Source of the DNA: an uncultured Parafilimonas sp. | GTDB taxonomy: Bacteria > Bacteroidota > Bacteroidia > Chitinophagales > Chitinophagaceae | Length of the DNA: 45,361 nucleotides | Direction: 5' to 3' | Assembly: GCA_903882935.1 (NCBI GenBank) | Contig: CAIRZB010000074.1 | Coordinates: forward strand, 1-45,361 | Part shown: positions 1 through 7,987 of the stretch, one piece after another | How positions within the stretch are numbered: the first letter of the stretch is position 1 | Layout: each line of letters begins with the position of its first letter | Translations under genes and position numbers: made by a program | Notes under the pieces: generated by a model | Seen by the model: the letters and a program-made list of their open reading frames with translations, nothing else | What the model was told of the DNA's origin: nothing | Databases searched by the model: none

Positions 1-536
1 ATAAGCCGCAAATATATTAGCCTGCATCCATTCCCCCAAACAGCTTTCTCCCTACAGATTTTTTGAAATCACAACACCGACCCCCGCCAGTAAAGGGTTT
101 CAGGGCATAGGGGTACTCTGAGCTGTCAAACTCAAGAAAAATTGATACACCTGCGGCACTACCATATTGTACGCTTTTGGCAAATGGACGTGGGAACTAC
201 AAGAACACCCACGTTTATAAAAATATTAGAGGGGAATGAACGACATAGGCACATAGCCAGACAGGAAGACATTAAGAACGATTTTTAGCACAAGATAATA
301 TTAGAAGGATGCGAGCGTAAGAAAGGGTTTATATAACTTAAGCATTGTGTTTAACCTGTTTGGATGTGTGCCTATGTGTTTTAGATAAACGAAAGCGATT
401 TTTGCACTACCCTCCCAATTAGACAATTTACGGTGAAGCGTATGGTTTAACGGCAAATGTAACCCATGCCAACCGCACATTGTTTGGCCTTGCTGCCAAG
501 CAACTAAATAACCCAATTTTCAAAGTGCAGCGTACC
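1..536. other. Gene-free stretch with degenerate repeat and inverted repeat
   Basis: I see no convincing gene here. The only long open frame (minus, 301-516) has no start context, no recognisable motif and an unusual composition. An 11-base perfect inverted repeat, ACATAGGCACA at 243-253 and TGTGCCTATGT at 367-377, flanks about 113 bases. The words look like one of several degenerate repeat families scattered in the gaps of this window. It lies downstream of the GMC oxidoreductase gene, and nothing terminator-like stands out. Confidence 0.5.
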
Positions 537-2261
537 TTAAATATTTCCCTTTTTTAGTTCTTTAACCGCAAAATCGCAAGCCCTGGCCGTTAAAGCCATA
601 TAGGTAAGCGATGGGTTTTGGCAGGCCGAAGATGCCATACAGGAACCATCGGTGATAAATACATTTTTAACGTCGTGCATTTGGTTATTACCGTTCAACA
701 CCGATGTTTTGGCATCCTTGCCCATTCGCGCAATACCCATGTCGTGTACACTAAAAACCCGCTCCCCCGCATGCTTGCTGTTACGGGTTCGTATATTTTT
801 GGCACCAATTTTCTCCAACATTTCTGAGGCAGTGGCAACCTCATCGTCCCTCATTTTCCATTCATTGTCCCTGGCCCAACAGTCTATGGCAATAACGGGC
901 AGCCCCCATTTATCTTTCCGGCTGGTATCCAAGCTTACTTTGTTATCATAATATGGCAAAGTTTCGCCAAACCCTGCCATATCCATATGCCAAATACCCG
1001 GCTCGCTTATAGCATCTTTAAACGCAGGGCCAATATTTTCGCCGTCAACATGGTGGCCCCACCCTTCTCTGCCACCACTTGTTTGAAAAGCGTATCCCCT
1101 AATAAAATCAGGGCGCTTAGTTTCCTCACTAATATTTCTAAACCTAGGCACATAGCAATTGTTGGCCTTCCGGCCGTAATAATATTTATCGCCAAACATA
1201 TCCAACTCGCCACTGGCACCAGCCCCCAAGTGGTGGTCCATTAGGTTGTGGCCCAACTGGCCACTGCTATTACCAAAACCCGTTGGGAATGCATCTGACG
1301 TTGAATGCAGCAGAATCCATGCGGTGTTTATAGTAGAGGCGTTCAAAAATACCACGTTCGCATAAAACTCTTCGGTTTGCATGGTGGTAGCATCCAATAT
1401 GCGTACACAGGTTGCCCGCTTTTTGTTTTTATCGTACAAAACCTCCAACACAATGGCATCAGGGCGCAGCGTTAAGTTGCCTGTTTTGGCTGCTACAGGC
1501 AAGGTGGCGGAGTTGCTGCTAAAATAACCGCCAAACGGGCATCCCTGCTCGCATTTATTACGGTATTGGCAGGGGCCGCGGTCGCCTACTTTTTGGGTAT
1601 GGTTGGCAACCCTGCCCATAATCATGCGGCGGCTGTCGCCGTATAACTCTTTTAGTTTTTTAGCCATGTATTCCTCCGCGCAATTAAACTGCATGGGCGG
1701 CAAAAATTTACTGTCTGGCAGGTGCCCAATATTTTCGGCCGAGCCGCTAATGCCCACAAAAGGCTCCACATAATCGTACCAAGGCGCAAGGTCTTTATAC
1801 CGAATGGGCCAATCAACACCGTAACCGTCTTTGGCGTTGGCCTCAAAATCAAGATCGCTCCAGCGGTAGCACTGCCTTCCCCAAACAAGGCTACGGCCGC
1901 CCACTTGGTAGCCGCGTATCCAAATAAAAGGCTTTACTGCTGTGTAGGGGCTGTCTGTGTCATTCACAAAAAAATGCTTCGACACCTCATTATAGGCGTA
2001 TATTTTGGTTTGTATAGGGCTTTGTTGGTAGTCGTGCCGGGTAATAGCACCCCGGTGCGGCAAATCCCATGGGTTGCTGCTGGTATCCGTGTAATCCTTT
2101 ATATGCTCCACATTGCGCCCCCGGTCCAAAACCAACGTTTTTAGGCCCTTCTCGCACAGCTCTTTGGCGGCCCACCCGCCACTTATGCCCGAGCCTACCA
2201 CAATGGCATCAAAGGTGCGCTGCTTGGCCGCTTTATTATTTAGATAGAGTGTATCGCCCAT
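537..2261 (-). CDS. GMC family FAD-dependent oxidoreductase
   Basis: A 574-residue flavoprotein of the glucose-methanol-choline oxidoreductase family, which oxidises alcohol groups of sugars or sterol-like substrates; the substrate here is unknown. The FAD dinucleotide motif GSGISG is at residues 23-28. A flavin-site segment GGRSLVWGRQ follows near residue 125, and a cysteine-rich stretch (CQYRNKCEQGCPFGG) lies near the middle. The C-terminal GMC domain carries the expected HDMG (active-site His) and CQNPSLTYMA (Asn) segments. No export signal is evident. In many Bacteroidota such genes sit beside a gluconate 2-dehydrogenase subunit 3-like gene; none is found on either side here. Family assignment is secure and substrate is not. 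Confidence 0.93.
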   Translation of the reverse strand: MGDTLYLNNKAAKQRTFDAIVVGSGISGGWAAKELCEKGLKTLVLDRGRNVEHIKDYTDTSSNPWDLPHRGAITRHDYQQSPIQTKIYAYNEVSKHFFVNDTDSPYTAVKPFIWIRGYQVGGRSLVWGRQCYRWSDLDFEANAKDGYGVDWPIRYKDLAPWYDYVEPFVGISGSAENIGHLPDSKFLPPMQFNCAEEYMAKKLKELYGDSRRMIMGRVANHTQKVGDRGPCQYRNKCEQGCPFGGYFSSNSATLPVAAKTGNLTLRPDAIVLEVLYDKNKKRATCVRILDATTMQTEEFYANVVFLNASTINTAWILLHSTSDAFPTGFGNSSGQLGHNLMDHHLGAGASGELDMFGDKYYYGRKANNCYVPRFRNISEETKRPDFIRGYAFQTSGGREGWGHHVDGENIGPAFKDAISEPGIWHMDMAGFGETLPYYDNKVSLDTSRKDKWGLPVIAIDCWARDNEWKMRDDEVATASEMLEKIGAKNIRTRNSKHAGERVFSVHDMGIARMGKDAKTSVLNGNNQMHDVKNVFITDGSCMASSACQNPSLTYMALTARACDFAVKELKKGNI

Positions 2262-2447
2262 GTAACAGATGATTTATGTGTGTTGACATATCTATTTTAC
2301 AACCAAATTTCCACAGGTGCCCGGCAACCAATTAAACAGCTAAAATCCACAAGCAGGCATTGGGCGGCTTATCGTTTGTTTAAAAAACATAGGTGCTAAG
2401 ATAATACAATAGCCGTAGGAACTACCACAAAAAGTCATCCGTAATGA

Positions 2448-2466
2448 GGCACTAAAAAAAGTGCGG
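2448..2466 (-). terminator. Weak hairpin after the SPFH operon
   Basis: GCACT and AGTGC flank a run of A (T on the minus strand) about 60 bases past the stop of the ribbon-helix-helix gene. The stem is only five pairs, so this is a weak candidate for the operon terminator. Confidence 0.25.
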
Positions 2467-2525
2467 TTTTAATTTCTTTTATGCACGGGCCGCAAATACC
2501 TTACAATGGTATTACCAGGCTAGGT

Positions 2526-2714
2526 TTATGCATCTTTCTTTTCAAGGCCACTAGTATCATTTTTGGCGGGTAACCGCGCAGCATCTTTTAATTTTTGGTT
2601 TAGCAGCCACTCAATTTGCCCGTTTACGCTCCTAAATTCATCACTAGCCCATTTTTCAAGAGCCTTGTAAGCTGCCTCATCAATGCGTAAAACGAAACTC
2701 TTTTTCAAAGCCAA
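2526..2714 (-). CDS. Arc-like ribbon-helix-helix DNA-binding protein
   Basis: A 62-residue protein with the plan of a ribbon-helix-helix regulator: a short beta strand (KKSFVLRID, residues 4-12), a helix (AAYKALEKWASDEF), and a second helix (VNGQIEWLLNQKLKDA), then a polar tail. Arc-type proteins bind DNA as dimers through the strand. It is the last gene of a three-gene minus-strand operon, 27 bases after the two-TM protein and behind the SPFH gene. It may be the operon's autoregulator, or it may act as a small partner of the SPFH protein. The family call is from pattern recognition; the role is inferred. Confidence 0.8.
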   Translation of the reverse strand: MALKKSFVLRIDEAAYKALEKWASDEFRSVNGQIEWLLNQKLKDAARLPAKNDTSGLEKKDA

Positions 2715-2741
2715 TTCTTTTAGTTCGTAAAAATAAAACCA

Positions 2742-3257
2742 TCAGGCAAACCGCTCTTGGTTGTTAATGGCGCGCTCGCATGCCGTTTGCAGTAATATTA
2801 CATTCTGCGAGCCAATATAATATCTTTTGCCGTTTTTAAGTATTACCAATATGCCCATATCGCCGTTAACGGTATGCGCCCTGCCATACTTTTCAGATTT
2901 CGAGAACCCCCAAAAGGTGTTAGCCCATCTTTCAATTGACACTTGTTCTATCTCTGTGCGGCTTATAAAGGTATATTTTCTAAAAAAGGGCCACCAGCGG
3001 TAATAAATGCCATTGTTTGTAACGTAGGCTTCAAACTTTGTTGTATAAAACAACGCAATATTGCACGCTTCCAAAACCAATACACACGCACCCACAAGCA
3101 ACCCAGTTTCAAGCCCTTGCTTATCATTAATTGTTACCAGTACAACCGGCAGCAGCGACATTACCGTGCCAAAAACAAGCAGCACCCAAAGCCATGCCTG
3201 CCTAAATTGCTGCTGCTCCTGGTACAATATTTTTTCGTTGTTAAAGTAAACATTCAT
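2742..3257 (-). CDS. Two-TM membrane protein with a probable PH-like domain
   Basis: A 171-residue protein I cannot name. It has two adjacent membrane helices (about residues 20-42 and 52-73) followed by a soluble region of about 95 residues rich in beta-forming and aromatic residues (EAYVTNNGIYYRWWPFFRKYTFISRTEIEQV). This plan resembles bacterial membrane proteins with a PH-like domain after a TM hairpin, where the soluble part faces the cytoplasm. Only 3 bases separate its start from the stop of the SPFH gene, so the two are surely co-transcribed, and the ribbon-helix-helix gene follows. A membrane-scaffold partnership with the SPFH protein is an inference. Confidence 0.75.
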   Translation of the reverse strand: MNVYFNNEKILYQEQQQFRQAWLWVLLVFGTVMSLLPVVLVTINDKQGLETGLLVGACVLVLEACNIALFYTTKFEAYVTNNGIYYRWWPFFRKYTFISRTEIEQVSIERWANTFWGFSKSEKYGRAHTVNGDMGILVILKNGKRYYIGSQNVILLQTACERAINNQERFA

Positions 3258-3260
3258 GGC

Positions 3261-4136
3261 TTACTGGTATAATGTACCGGTATTTAATACTGGCGTGGCA
3301 GCTTTTTCGCCGCACAATACAACCATCAAGTTACTAACCATTGCCGCCTTTCTTTCCTCATCCAAGTGTACAATATCTTTTTTATTCAGCATTTCCAAGG
3401 CCAGTTCTACCATACCCACGGCACCTTCAACAATTTTAAACCTAGCGGCAACAATGGCCGAAGCTTGCTGCCGTTGCAGCATAGCCCCGGCAATTTCAGC
3501 AGCATATGCTAAATGGCTTATGCGGGCCTCAATAATAACTATGCCGGCTGCCGCCAGCCTTTCATTTAGTTCTGCTTCCAGCAAGGCCGTTACTTTTTCG
3601 CCGCCATCACGCAATGTAACGCCCGCATTTTCGTCCTCCATTTGGTCGTATGGGCAACTGGTAGCCAAGTGCCGCACGGCCGATTCACTTTGTATCTTAA
3701 CATACTCGTTATAGTTACCCACTTCAAAAGTAGCTTTGTAAGTATCGCGCACCTGCCAAACAATAACTGCGGCAATTTCAATAGGGTTGCCCATTTTGTC
3801 GTTCACCTTTAATTTGCTACTCTCAAAATTGTTCACCCGTAGCGACAGCCGTACTTTTTTGTAAAAAGGGTTTACAAAGCGCAGCCCGTTTTCTTTTACC
3901 GTACCCGTGTATTTGCCAAAAAATGTGCATACGGCACTTTGGTTGGGGCTTATTACCAGCAGACCCTTAAAAAGAAAAATGCTTATCAGTATAAGACCCA
4001 GCGCCACCCAAAAACCAGGTTCGGGTGCCTGCCCATCGTGTATGTTGGTGGCAAATAAAAGTATTGAAACCGCGAAAAGGGCAATAGCCAATACCAAGGC
4101 AAGAAAGCCGGATACTGGCGTGATATTTTTTTCCAT
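3261..4136 (-). CDS. SPFH (stomatin/flotillin-like) membrane protein
   Basis: A 291-residue protein. Two N-terminal membrane segments (about residues 10-31 and 42-61) lead into an SPFH/band-7 domain: VISPNQSAVCTFFGKYTGTV, then LRVNNFESSKLKVND, IAAVIVWQVRDTYKATFEV and VRHLATSCPYDQ. A helical region with ERLAAAGIVIIEARISHLAYA and the repeat-like AGAMLQRQQASAIVAARFKIVEGAV follows, as in oligomerising SPFH proteins. Family members form ring-shaped or microdomain assemblies in the membrane. First gene of an operon with the two-TM protein and the ribbon-helix-helix protein. A good Bacteroidota promoter lies 27 bases upstream, sharing the divergent region with the esterase operon. Confidence 0.92.
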   Translation of the reverse strand: MEKNITPVSGFLALVLAIALFAVSILLFATNIHDGQAPEPGFWVALGLILISIFLFKGLLVISPNQSAVCTFFGKYTGTVKENGLRFVNPFYKKVRLSLRVNNFESSKLKVNDKMGNPIEIAAVIVWQVRDTYKATFEVGNYNEYVKIQSESAVRHLATSCPYDQMEDENAGVTLRDGGEKVTALLEAELNERLAAAGIVIIEARISHLAYAAEIAGAMLQRQQASAIVAARFKIVEGAVGMVELALEMLNKKDIVHLDEERKAAMVSNLMVVLCGEKAATPVLNTGTLYQ

Positions 4137-4163
4137 AAAATTTTTTTGATATTACTTAAATAT

Positions 4164-4194
4164 CAAACTTATACCACTCTTGTTAATTGGCAAA
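4164..4194 (-). promoter_or_regulatory. Promoter of the SPFH operon
   Basis: Read on the minus strand, TTTG (4194-4191), a 19-base spacer and TAAGTTTG (4171-4164) match the Bacteroidota -33/-7 consensus. The -7 box ends 27 bases before the SPFH start codon. It sits in the 87-base gap shared with the divergent esterase operon, so the two could interfere. Confidence 0.7.
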
Positions 4195-4223
4195 ATCTTA
4201 TTTTTATACGGAAATACAGCTTT

Positions 4224-5048
4224 ATGAAAGGAAATATTATGCTCGTTTTATTGGCTTTACTTATTACAATTTCATTGCGCGCCGCAAGAGTTGACACCGT
4301 GTCAATTTTTAGCAACAGCATGCACAAGAGCATTAAATGTGTGGTTGTTTTGCCTGATGGGATAAATGAAAATGGCAAAAAATATCCGGTGTTATACTTG
4401 TTGCACGGGTACAGCGGCAATTATGGTGATTGGGTAAACACCGTGCCTGCCATAAAGAGCTATGCCGACAAATACAACATATTGATTGTTTGCCCAGACG
4501 GGGCCTTTAGCAGTTGGTATTTTGACAGCCCCGTTGACACGGCCATGCGTTACGAAACCCATGTGGCAGTGGAGGTGCCTGCTTATATTGATAAGCATTA
4601 CCCAACGGTTGCAAACCGCACAGGGCGGGCTATTACTGGCTTAAGCATGGGCGGGCACGGCGGTTTGTTTTTGGGCTTTAGGCACGCGGAAACATTTGGG
4701 GCCTGCGGCAGCATGAGCGGAGGGGTAGACCTTAACGATGCCCGCGGAAAGTTTGATATTGAAAAAAGGGTGGGCGACCCCGTTACGCATAGGGATAACT
4801 GGACGAATTATTCTGTGATGAAGGTGGTTGAAAAACGACCCAAGTACCCGCTGCATATTATTTTTGATTGTGGCACCGATGATTTTTTTTACCGCATAAA
4901 TGCCAACCTGCACCAAAAAATGCTGCGGTTGAATATAGCACATGACTATATTGAACGCCCAGGGGAACACAACTGGGTGTACTGGGCCAATGCCCTACAG
5001 TACCAGTTGCTATTTTTTACCAATTATTTTTCAGCAAACAACCCGTAA
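4224..5048 (+). CDS. Secreted alpha/beta-hydrolase esterase (esterase D/FrmB-like)
   Basis: A 274-residue serine esterase of the family that includes S-formylglutathione hydrolase, acetylxylan and feruloyl esterases. I chose the ATG at 4224, not the upstream 4146, because it gives a clean signal-like N-terminus (MKGNIMLVLLALLITISLRA). The core strand-turn LYLLHGYSGNYGDW supplies the oxyanion region. The nucleophile is S141 in GLSMGG, the acid D219 or D220 in FDCGTDD, and the histidine H249 in PGEHNW. Substrate cannot be read; a glycan deacetylase or feruloyl esterase role is possible. First gene of a run with mgtC (27-base gap) and the DUF2252 gene. Confidence 0.88.
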   Translation: MKGNIMLVLLALLITISLRAARVDTVSIFSNSMHKSIKCVVVLPDGINENGKKYPVLYLLHGYSGNYGDWVNTVPAIKSYADKYNILIVCPDGAFSSWYFDSPVDTAMRYETHVAVEVPAYIDKHYPTVANRTGRAITGLSMGGHGGLFLGFRHAETFGACGSMSGGVDLNDARGKFDIEKRVGDPVTHRDNWTNYSVMKVVEKRPKYPLHIIFDCGTDDFFYRINANLHQKMLRLNIAHDYIERPGEHNWVYWANALQYQLLFFTNYFSANNP

Positions 5049-5075
5049 AACATATCAATCGGTTTACATTTATAT

Positions 5076-5732
5076 ATGATAAAACTGTTTATGGAGGCAT
5101 TTTTTGCTAATGCAGATGTACAACGGCTGCTTGTTGCCTTGGCAATAGGTGCCATTATTGGTGCTGAACGGGAATACCGGTCAAAATCTGCCGGGCTGCG
5201 CACCATGATATTGGTTTGCATGGGTGCATGTTTGTTTACAATTGCTTCAAAAAGCATGGGAGGGTTGACCAACCCAGATAGGATTGCCGCCAACATCATC
5301 ACTGGTATTGGTTTTATAGGCGCAGGGGTTATTTTTAAAGACGAAAACAGGGTAAGCGGCATAACCACTGCCACGGCTATATGGATGGTTGCCGCACTAG
5401 GCATGGAAATAGGCATAGGCAATTACTTAACGGCCACTATTTGCACGGCCATTATTTTAATGGTGCTTGTTGCGCTTGTGTATGTGCAAAATTTTATAGG
5501 CAAAAAGAACCAATTACGGGACTACCGCATTGTTTGCCCTTACCACGAAAAAACACTTAAAAAATATGAACACCTTATAACCAAGCACAACCTTACCGCG
5601 CTACGGGGCAAACAAAGCAAAACAGGCAACACCATTACCGGCAACTGGCTGGTGCAAGGCCCCATTAAATGCCACGAACGATTGATTGAGGAATTACTTA
5701 AGGACCCCGACGTAACCGAGTTTGATTTTTAA
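5076..5732 (+). CDS. MgtC/SapB family membrane protein
   Basis: A 218-residue inner-membrane protein. The MgtC domain shows its usual landmarks: LAIGAIIGAEREYRSKSAGLR near residues 23-43, then ANIITGIGFIGAGVIFKD and GITTATAIWMVAALGMEIGIG, giving about five membrane helices. A soluble C-terminal region of about 70 residues (from DYRIVCPYHEKTL) resembles the ACT-like tail seen in longer members. MgtC proteins are tied to growth in low magnesium and to control of membrane ATP synthase in pathogens; in free-living Bacteroidota the role is unclear. The start could also be the ATG at 5091. It lies 27 bases after the esterase and 25 before the DUF2252 gene. Confidence 0.93.
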   Translation: MIKLFMEAFFANADVQRLLVALAIGAIIGAEREYRSKSAGLRTMILVCMGACLFTIASKSMGGLTNPDRIAANIITGIGFIGAGVIFKDENRVSGITTATAIWMVAALGMEIGIGNYLTATICTAIILMVLVALVYVQNFIGKKNQLRDYRIVCPYHEKTLKKYEHLITKHNLTALRGKQSKTGNTITGNWLVQGPIKCHERLIEELLKDPDVTEFDF

Positions 5733-5757
5733 AACCCAGTAACAACGCAATTATAAA

Positions 5758-6957
5758 ATGAACAGCGTTACCCAACAAATTATTGCTTTTAACCAAGGCC
5801 GCATACCGGAATTTGTACAATTGAAGTACAGCTTTATTAGTGAAGACGTTTTTAGGTTTTACCGTGGCACCTGCCACTTGTTTTATAAAGACCTAAACCA
5901 AAAAATAAACTGGCAGGATAATACCAAATGCTGGACAACCGGCGACTTGCACCTTGAAAACTTTGGCACTTATAAAGGCGACAACAAGGTAGTTTACTTT
6001 GACATGAATGATTTTGACGAGAGCATACTGGCACCTGCCACTTGGGAAATTACAAGACTGCTTACCAGCATACATATTGCAGGGCATGTGCTTAAACTTG
6101 GCGAAACAATGGCTGACACTTTAAGCCTTTGTTATATTGACAATTACATTAATGTGCTTAAAAACGGCAAAGCACTGGTATTGGAAAAAGAAACCGCTAC
6201 AGGGCTGTTGAAAGAACTATTAAAACAAGTGCAGGAAAGAGGGCTGAAAGAATTTGTGCTGGAAAGAACTGAAATACGGGGTAAAGAGCGCAAACTTGTG
6301 ATTGACCGCAAAAAAACATTTCCTTTCAAAGGGCCTGAGAGGGAAAAGATTACGGAAAAAATGCAGGCTTGGATGAACAAGCATTTTGCCGAAAAACAGT
6401 TTACCATATTAGACATGGCCTGCCGGGTTGCGGGTACTGGTAGCGTAGGTGTAAAGCGCTATGTACTATTATTGCATGAAAAACAAGCGAACCGCTTACA
6501 TTTAGTAGATTTAAAGGAGGCAAAGCCCTCTTCTTTAGCACCCTATTGCACCTACATACAACCAGCCTGGAAAAATGAGGCGGAAAGAGTAGTTACCCTA
6601 CAAAAAAGAGTGCAACATGTGGCACCAGCTTTTTTGCACCCGATAGTGGTTGGCAAAACACCGTTTGTGGCTAAAGAGTTGCAACCTACGCAGGATAGGA
6701 TGGACCTTGCCCTTTGCCGGGGCAAGAAGAATAAACTGGCCGGTATACTTAATAACATGGCTGATGCCAATGCATCCGGCCTGTTGCGTAGCACCGGCCG
6801 GCAAGGCAGCAGCATTGCCGATGACCTGATACACTTCGCGGCCGATAACAAAGTGTGGAAAAAGAAAATTCTATTATACGCTAAACAATATGCCCAGCAG
6901 GTATTGCAGGATTATATAGCCTACAAGGCTGATTATGAAAATGGTTTGGTGAAATAG
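5758..6957 (+). CDS. DUF2252 family protein with kinase-like motif
   Basis: A 399-residue cytoplasmic protein of the DUF2252 family, function unknown. Near residues 62-68 it has GDLHLEN and at 81-87 FDMNDFD. Together these resemble the catalytic HxxxN / DxD signature of aminoglycoside-phosphotransferase-like kinases, so an ATP-dependent phosphotransfer role is plausible but unproven. A second conserved block, DMACRVAGTGSVGVKRY (near residue 220) and LVDLKEAKPSS, is also typical. The C-terminus is basic and helical. Last gene of the esterase-mgtC-DUF2252 run, ending in a convergent gap with dyad repeats. Confidence 0.88.
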   Translation: MNSVTQQIIAFNQGRIPEFVQLKYSFISEDVFRFYRGTCHLFYKDLNQKINWQDNTKCWTTGDLHLENFGTYKGDNKVVYFDMNDFDESILAPATWEITRLLTSIHIAGHVLKLGETMADTLSLCYIDNYINVLKNGKALVLEKETATGLLKELLKQVQERGLKEFVLERTEIRGKERKLVIDRKKTFPFKGPEREKITEKMQAWMNKHFAEKQFTILDMACRVAGTGSVGVKRYVLLLHEKQANRLHLVDLKEAKPSSLAPYCTYIQPAWKNEAERVVTLQKRVQHVAPAFLHPIVVGKTPFVAKELQPTQDRMDLALCRGKKNKLAGILNNMADANASGLLRSTGRQGSSIADDLIHFAADNKVWKKKILLYAKQYAQQVLQDYIAYKADYENGLVK

Positions 6958-7032
6958 GTAGCCATCATTCAACAGCTAATAGGTCAGTATTTCTAAACAT
7001 TTCCGTAATGTCCGTTCACCGCTTGCTGTTTA

Positions 7033-7062
7033 CCATAGACTATGGACCATCGACCATAGACT
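7033..7062. repeat. Dyad-rich ATGGAC/GACCAT repeat between convergent genes
   Basis: Overlapping words CCATAGACTATGG, GGACCAT and CGACCATAGAC form a self-complementary patch between the DUF2252 gene and the convergent minus-strand gene. The same vocabulary recurs at 29527-29552 and 29745-29845, also between convergent genes. It could fold as a hairpin and act as a two-way terminator, but no clear T-run follows. Confidence 0.55.
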
Positions 7063-7068
7063 GCTTTT

Positions 7069-7758
7069 CTAAAACGTCGCCCCGTCGCGTACCGCTATTT
7101 TCTTCTTTTTTGCGTTTTTCTTTTCGTATTGGGTAACCTCCTTGGGTACTGTTTTTACAATATTCTTGGCAGCGGCCGCAACGGCAGCGGAATCTGCAGC
7201 TAATGCCTGCTGCTTACCTATAGGCTTGTTGGTAATGGGGTCCACCTTTTGGCCCAGCACATAACTCTCGGTTTTTAAAATGGTACCCCTTTGGGAGTCG
7301 TAAAATGTCCAAGTACCATGCTGCATAGTAGAGGCATCCACTTTAATAACCTTCATGTATATTTTACGGTCATCATTCAAATCCGGTACTTCAATCGTGT
7401 CGTAAGGGTTGGCCGGGTTAGTTGCCCGCCAGCTTTCCTCACGCACGATGCCCCACATATCGTAATAATCACACAAACCGTTCTTGTAACCCCACTTGTA
7501 ATTTTCTATGGCCAGCACATCGCCTTGTAAGGAATATCTTCGCCAAGTCCCTTCTTTTTTATCATCCTTATACACCCCTTCCTCTTCGTAGCCAGGCTCA
7601 CCCCTTACAATTGGCACATGTACCACCCACTTACCTTGCTTTAAACTACCGTAATCGGTACATTTTAAGGTATCGTGGTGTACACCAATCACAAATGTTT
7701 TACACTGAGATTGGGCCTGTAGGCTTGCTATTAAAAAAAAGATAAGTAACCAGCGCAT
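7069..7758 (-). CDS. Secreted protein with MORN/YwqK-like repeats, function unknown
   Basis: A 229-residue protein with a signal peptide (MRWLLIFFLIASLQAQS). The middle has short repeats of the type LKQGKWVVHV, VYKDDKKEGTWRRYS and YKNGLCDYYD, resembling the G-x-W/Y repeats of the YwqK/MORN group. Such repeats occur in many Bacteroidota surface proteins. A lysine-rich tail (YEKKNAKKKKIAV) ends the protein. An 8-G homopolymer lies upstream at 7833-7840. I cannot assign a function. It is transcribed alone, after the barrel protein and small peptide. Confidence 0.7.
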   Translation of the reverse strand: MRWLLIFFLIASLQAQSQCKTFVIGVHHDTLKCTDYGSLKQGKWVVHVPIVRGEPGYEEEGVYKDDKKEGTWRRYSLQGDVLAIENYKWGYKNGLCDYYDMWGIVREESWRATNPANPYDTIEVPDLNDDRKIYMKVIKVDASTMQHGTWTFYDSQRGTILKTESYVLGQKVDPITNKPIGKQQALAADSAAVAAAAKNIVKTVPKEVTQYEKKNAKKKKIAVRDGATF

Positions 7759-7864
7759 AAAAAATTATTTACCCTGTAAAGGTATACACCTAATTGATAC
7801 TTTGTAAACGAACAGAGTGCAGTAAAATTGTAGGGGGGGGACAATATGATTGAAGGCGTAAAAA

Positions 7865-7969
7865 TTATGGCGGGTGCAAATCAGTTAACCTTTGCACATA
7901 CCAGTTTACAAACAAAAACGCCGCCAACAAAACAGCTAAAATTAGCACAATTATCCACGGCCTCCTCAT
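7865..7969 (-). CDS. Small single-pass membrane protein (34 residues)
   Basis: A short frame starting 18 bases after the barrel-protein stop. It encodes MRRPW, then one hydrophobic helix (IIVLILAVLLAAFLFV) and a polar end (NWYVQRLTDLHPP). Two arginines ahead of the helix obey the positive-inside rule, and the helix is about 17-19 residues long, which is what a real inner-membrane micropeptide looks like. It would share the transcript of the outer-membrane barrel gene. It is too short for ordinary gene finders. I recognise no family; conservation in relatives is the test. Confidence 0.5.
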   Translation of the reverse strand: MRRPWIIVLILAVLLAAFLFVNWYVQRLTDLHPP

Positions 7970-7987
7970 TGCTACCGTAGGTTTTTC

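Noticed and set aside
301-516. 71-residue minus-strand open frame
   Set aside because: It has no family signature, no start context and lies in a repeat-bearing gap; composition is unlike neighbouring genes.
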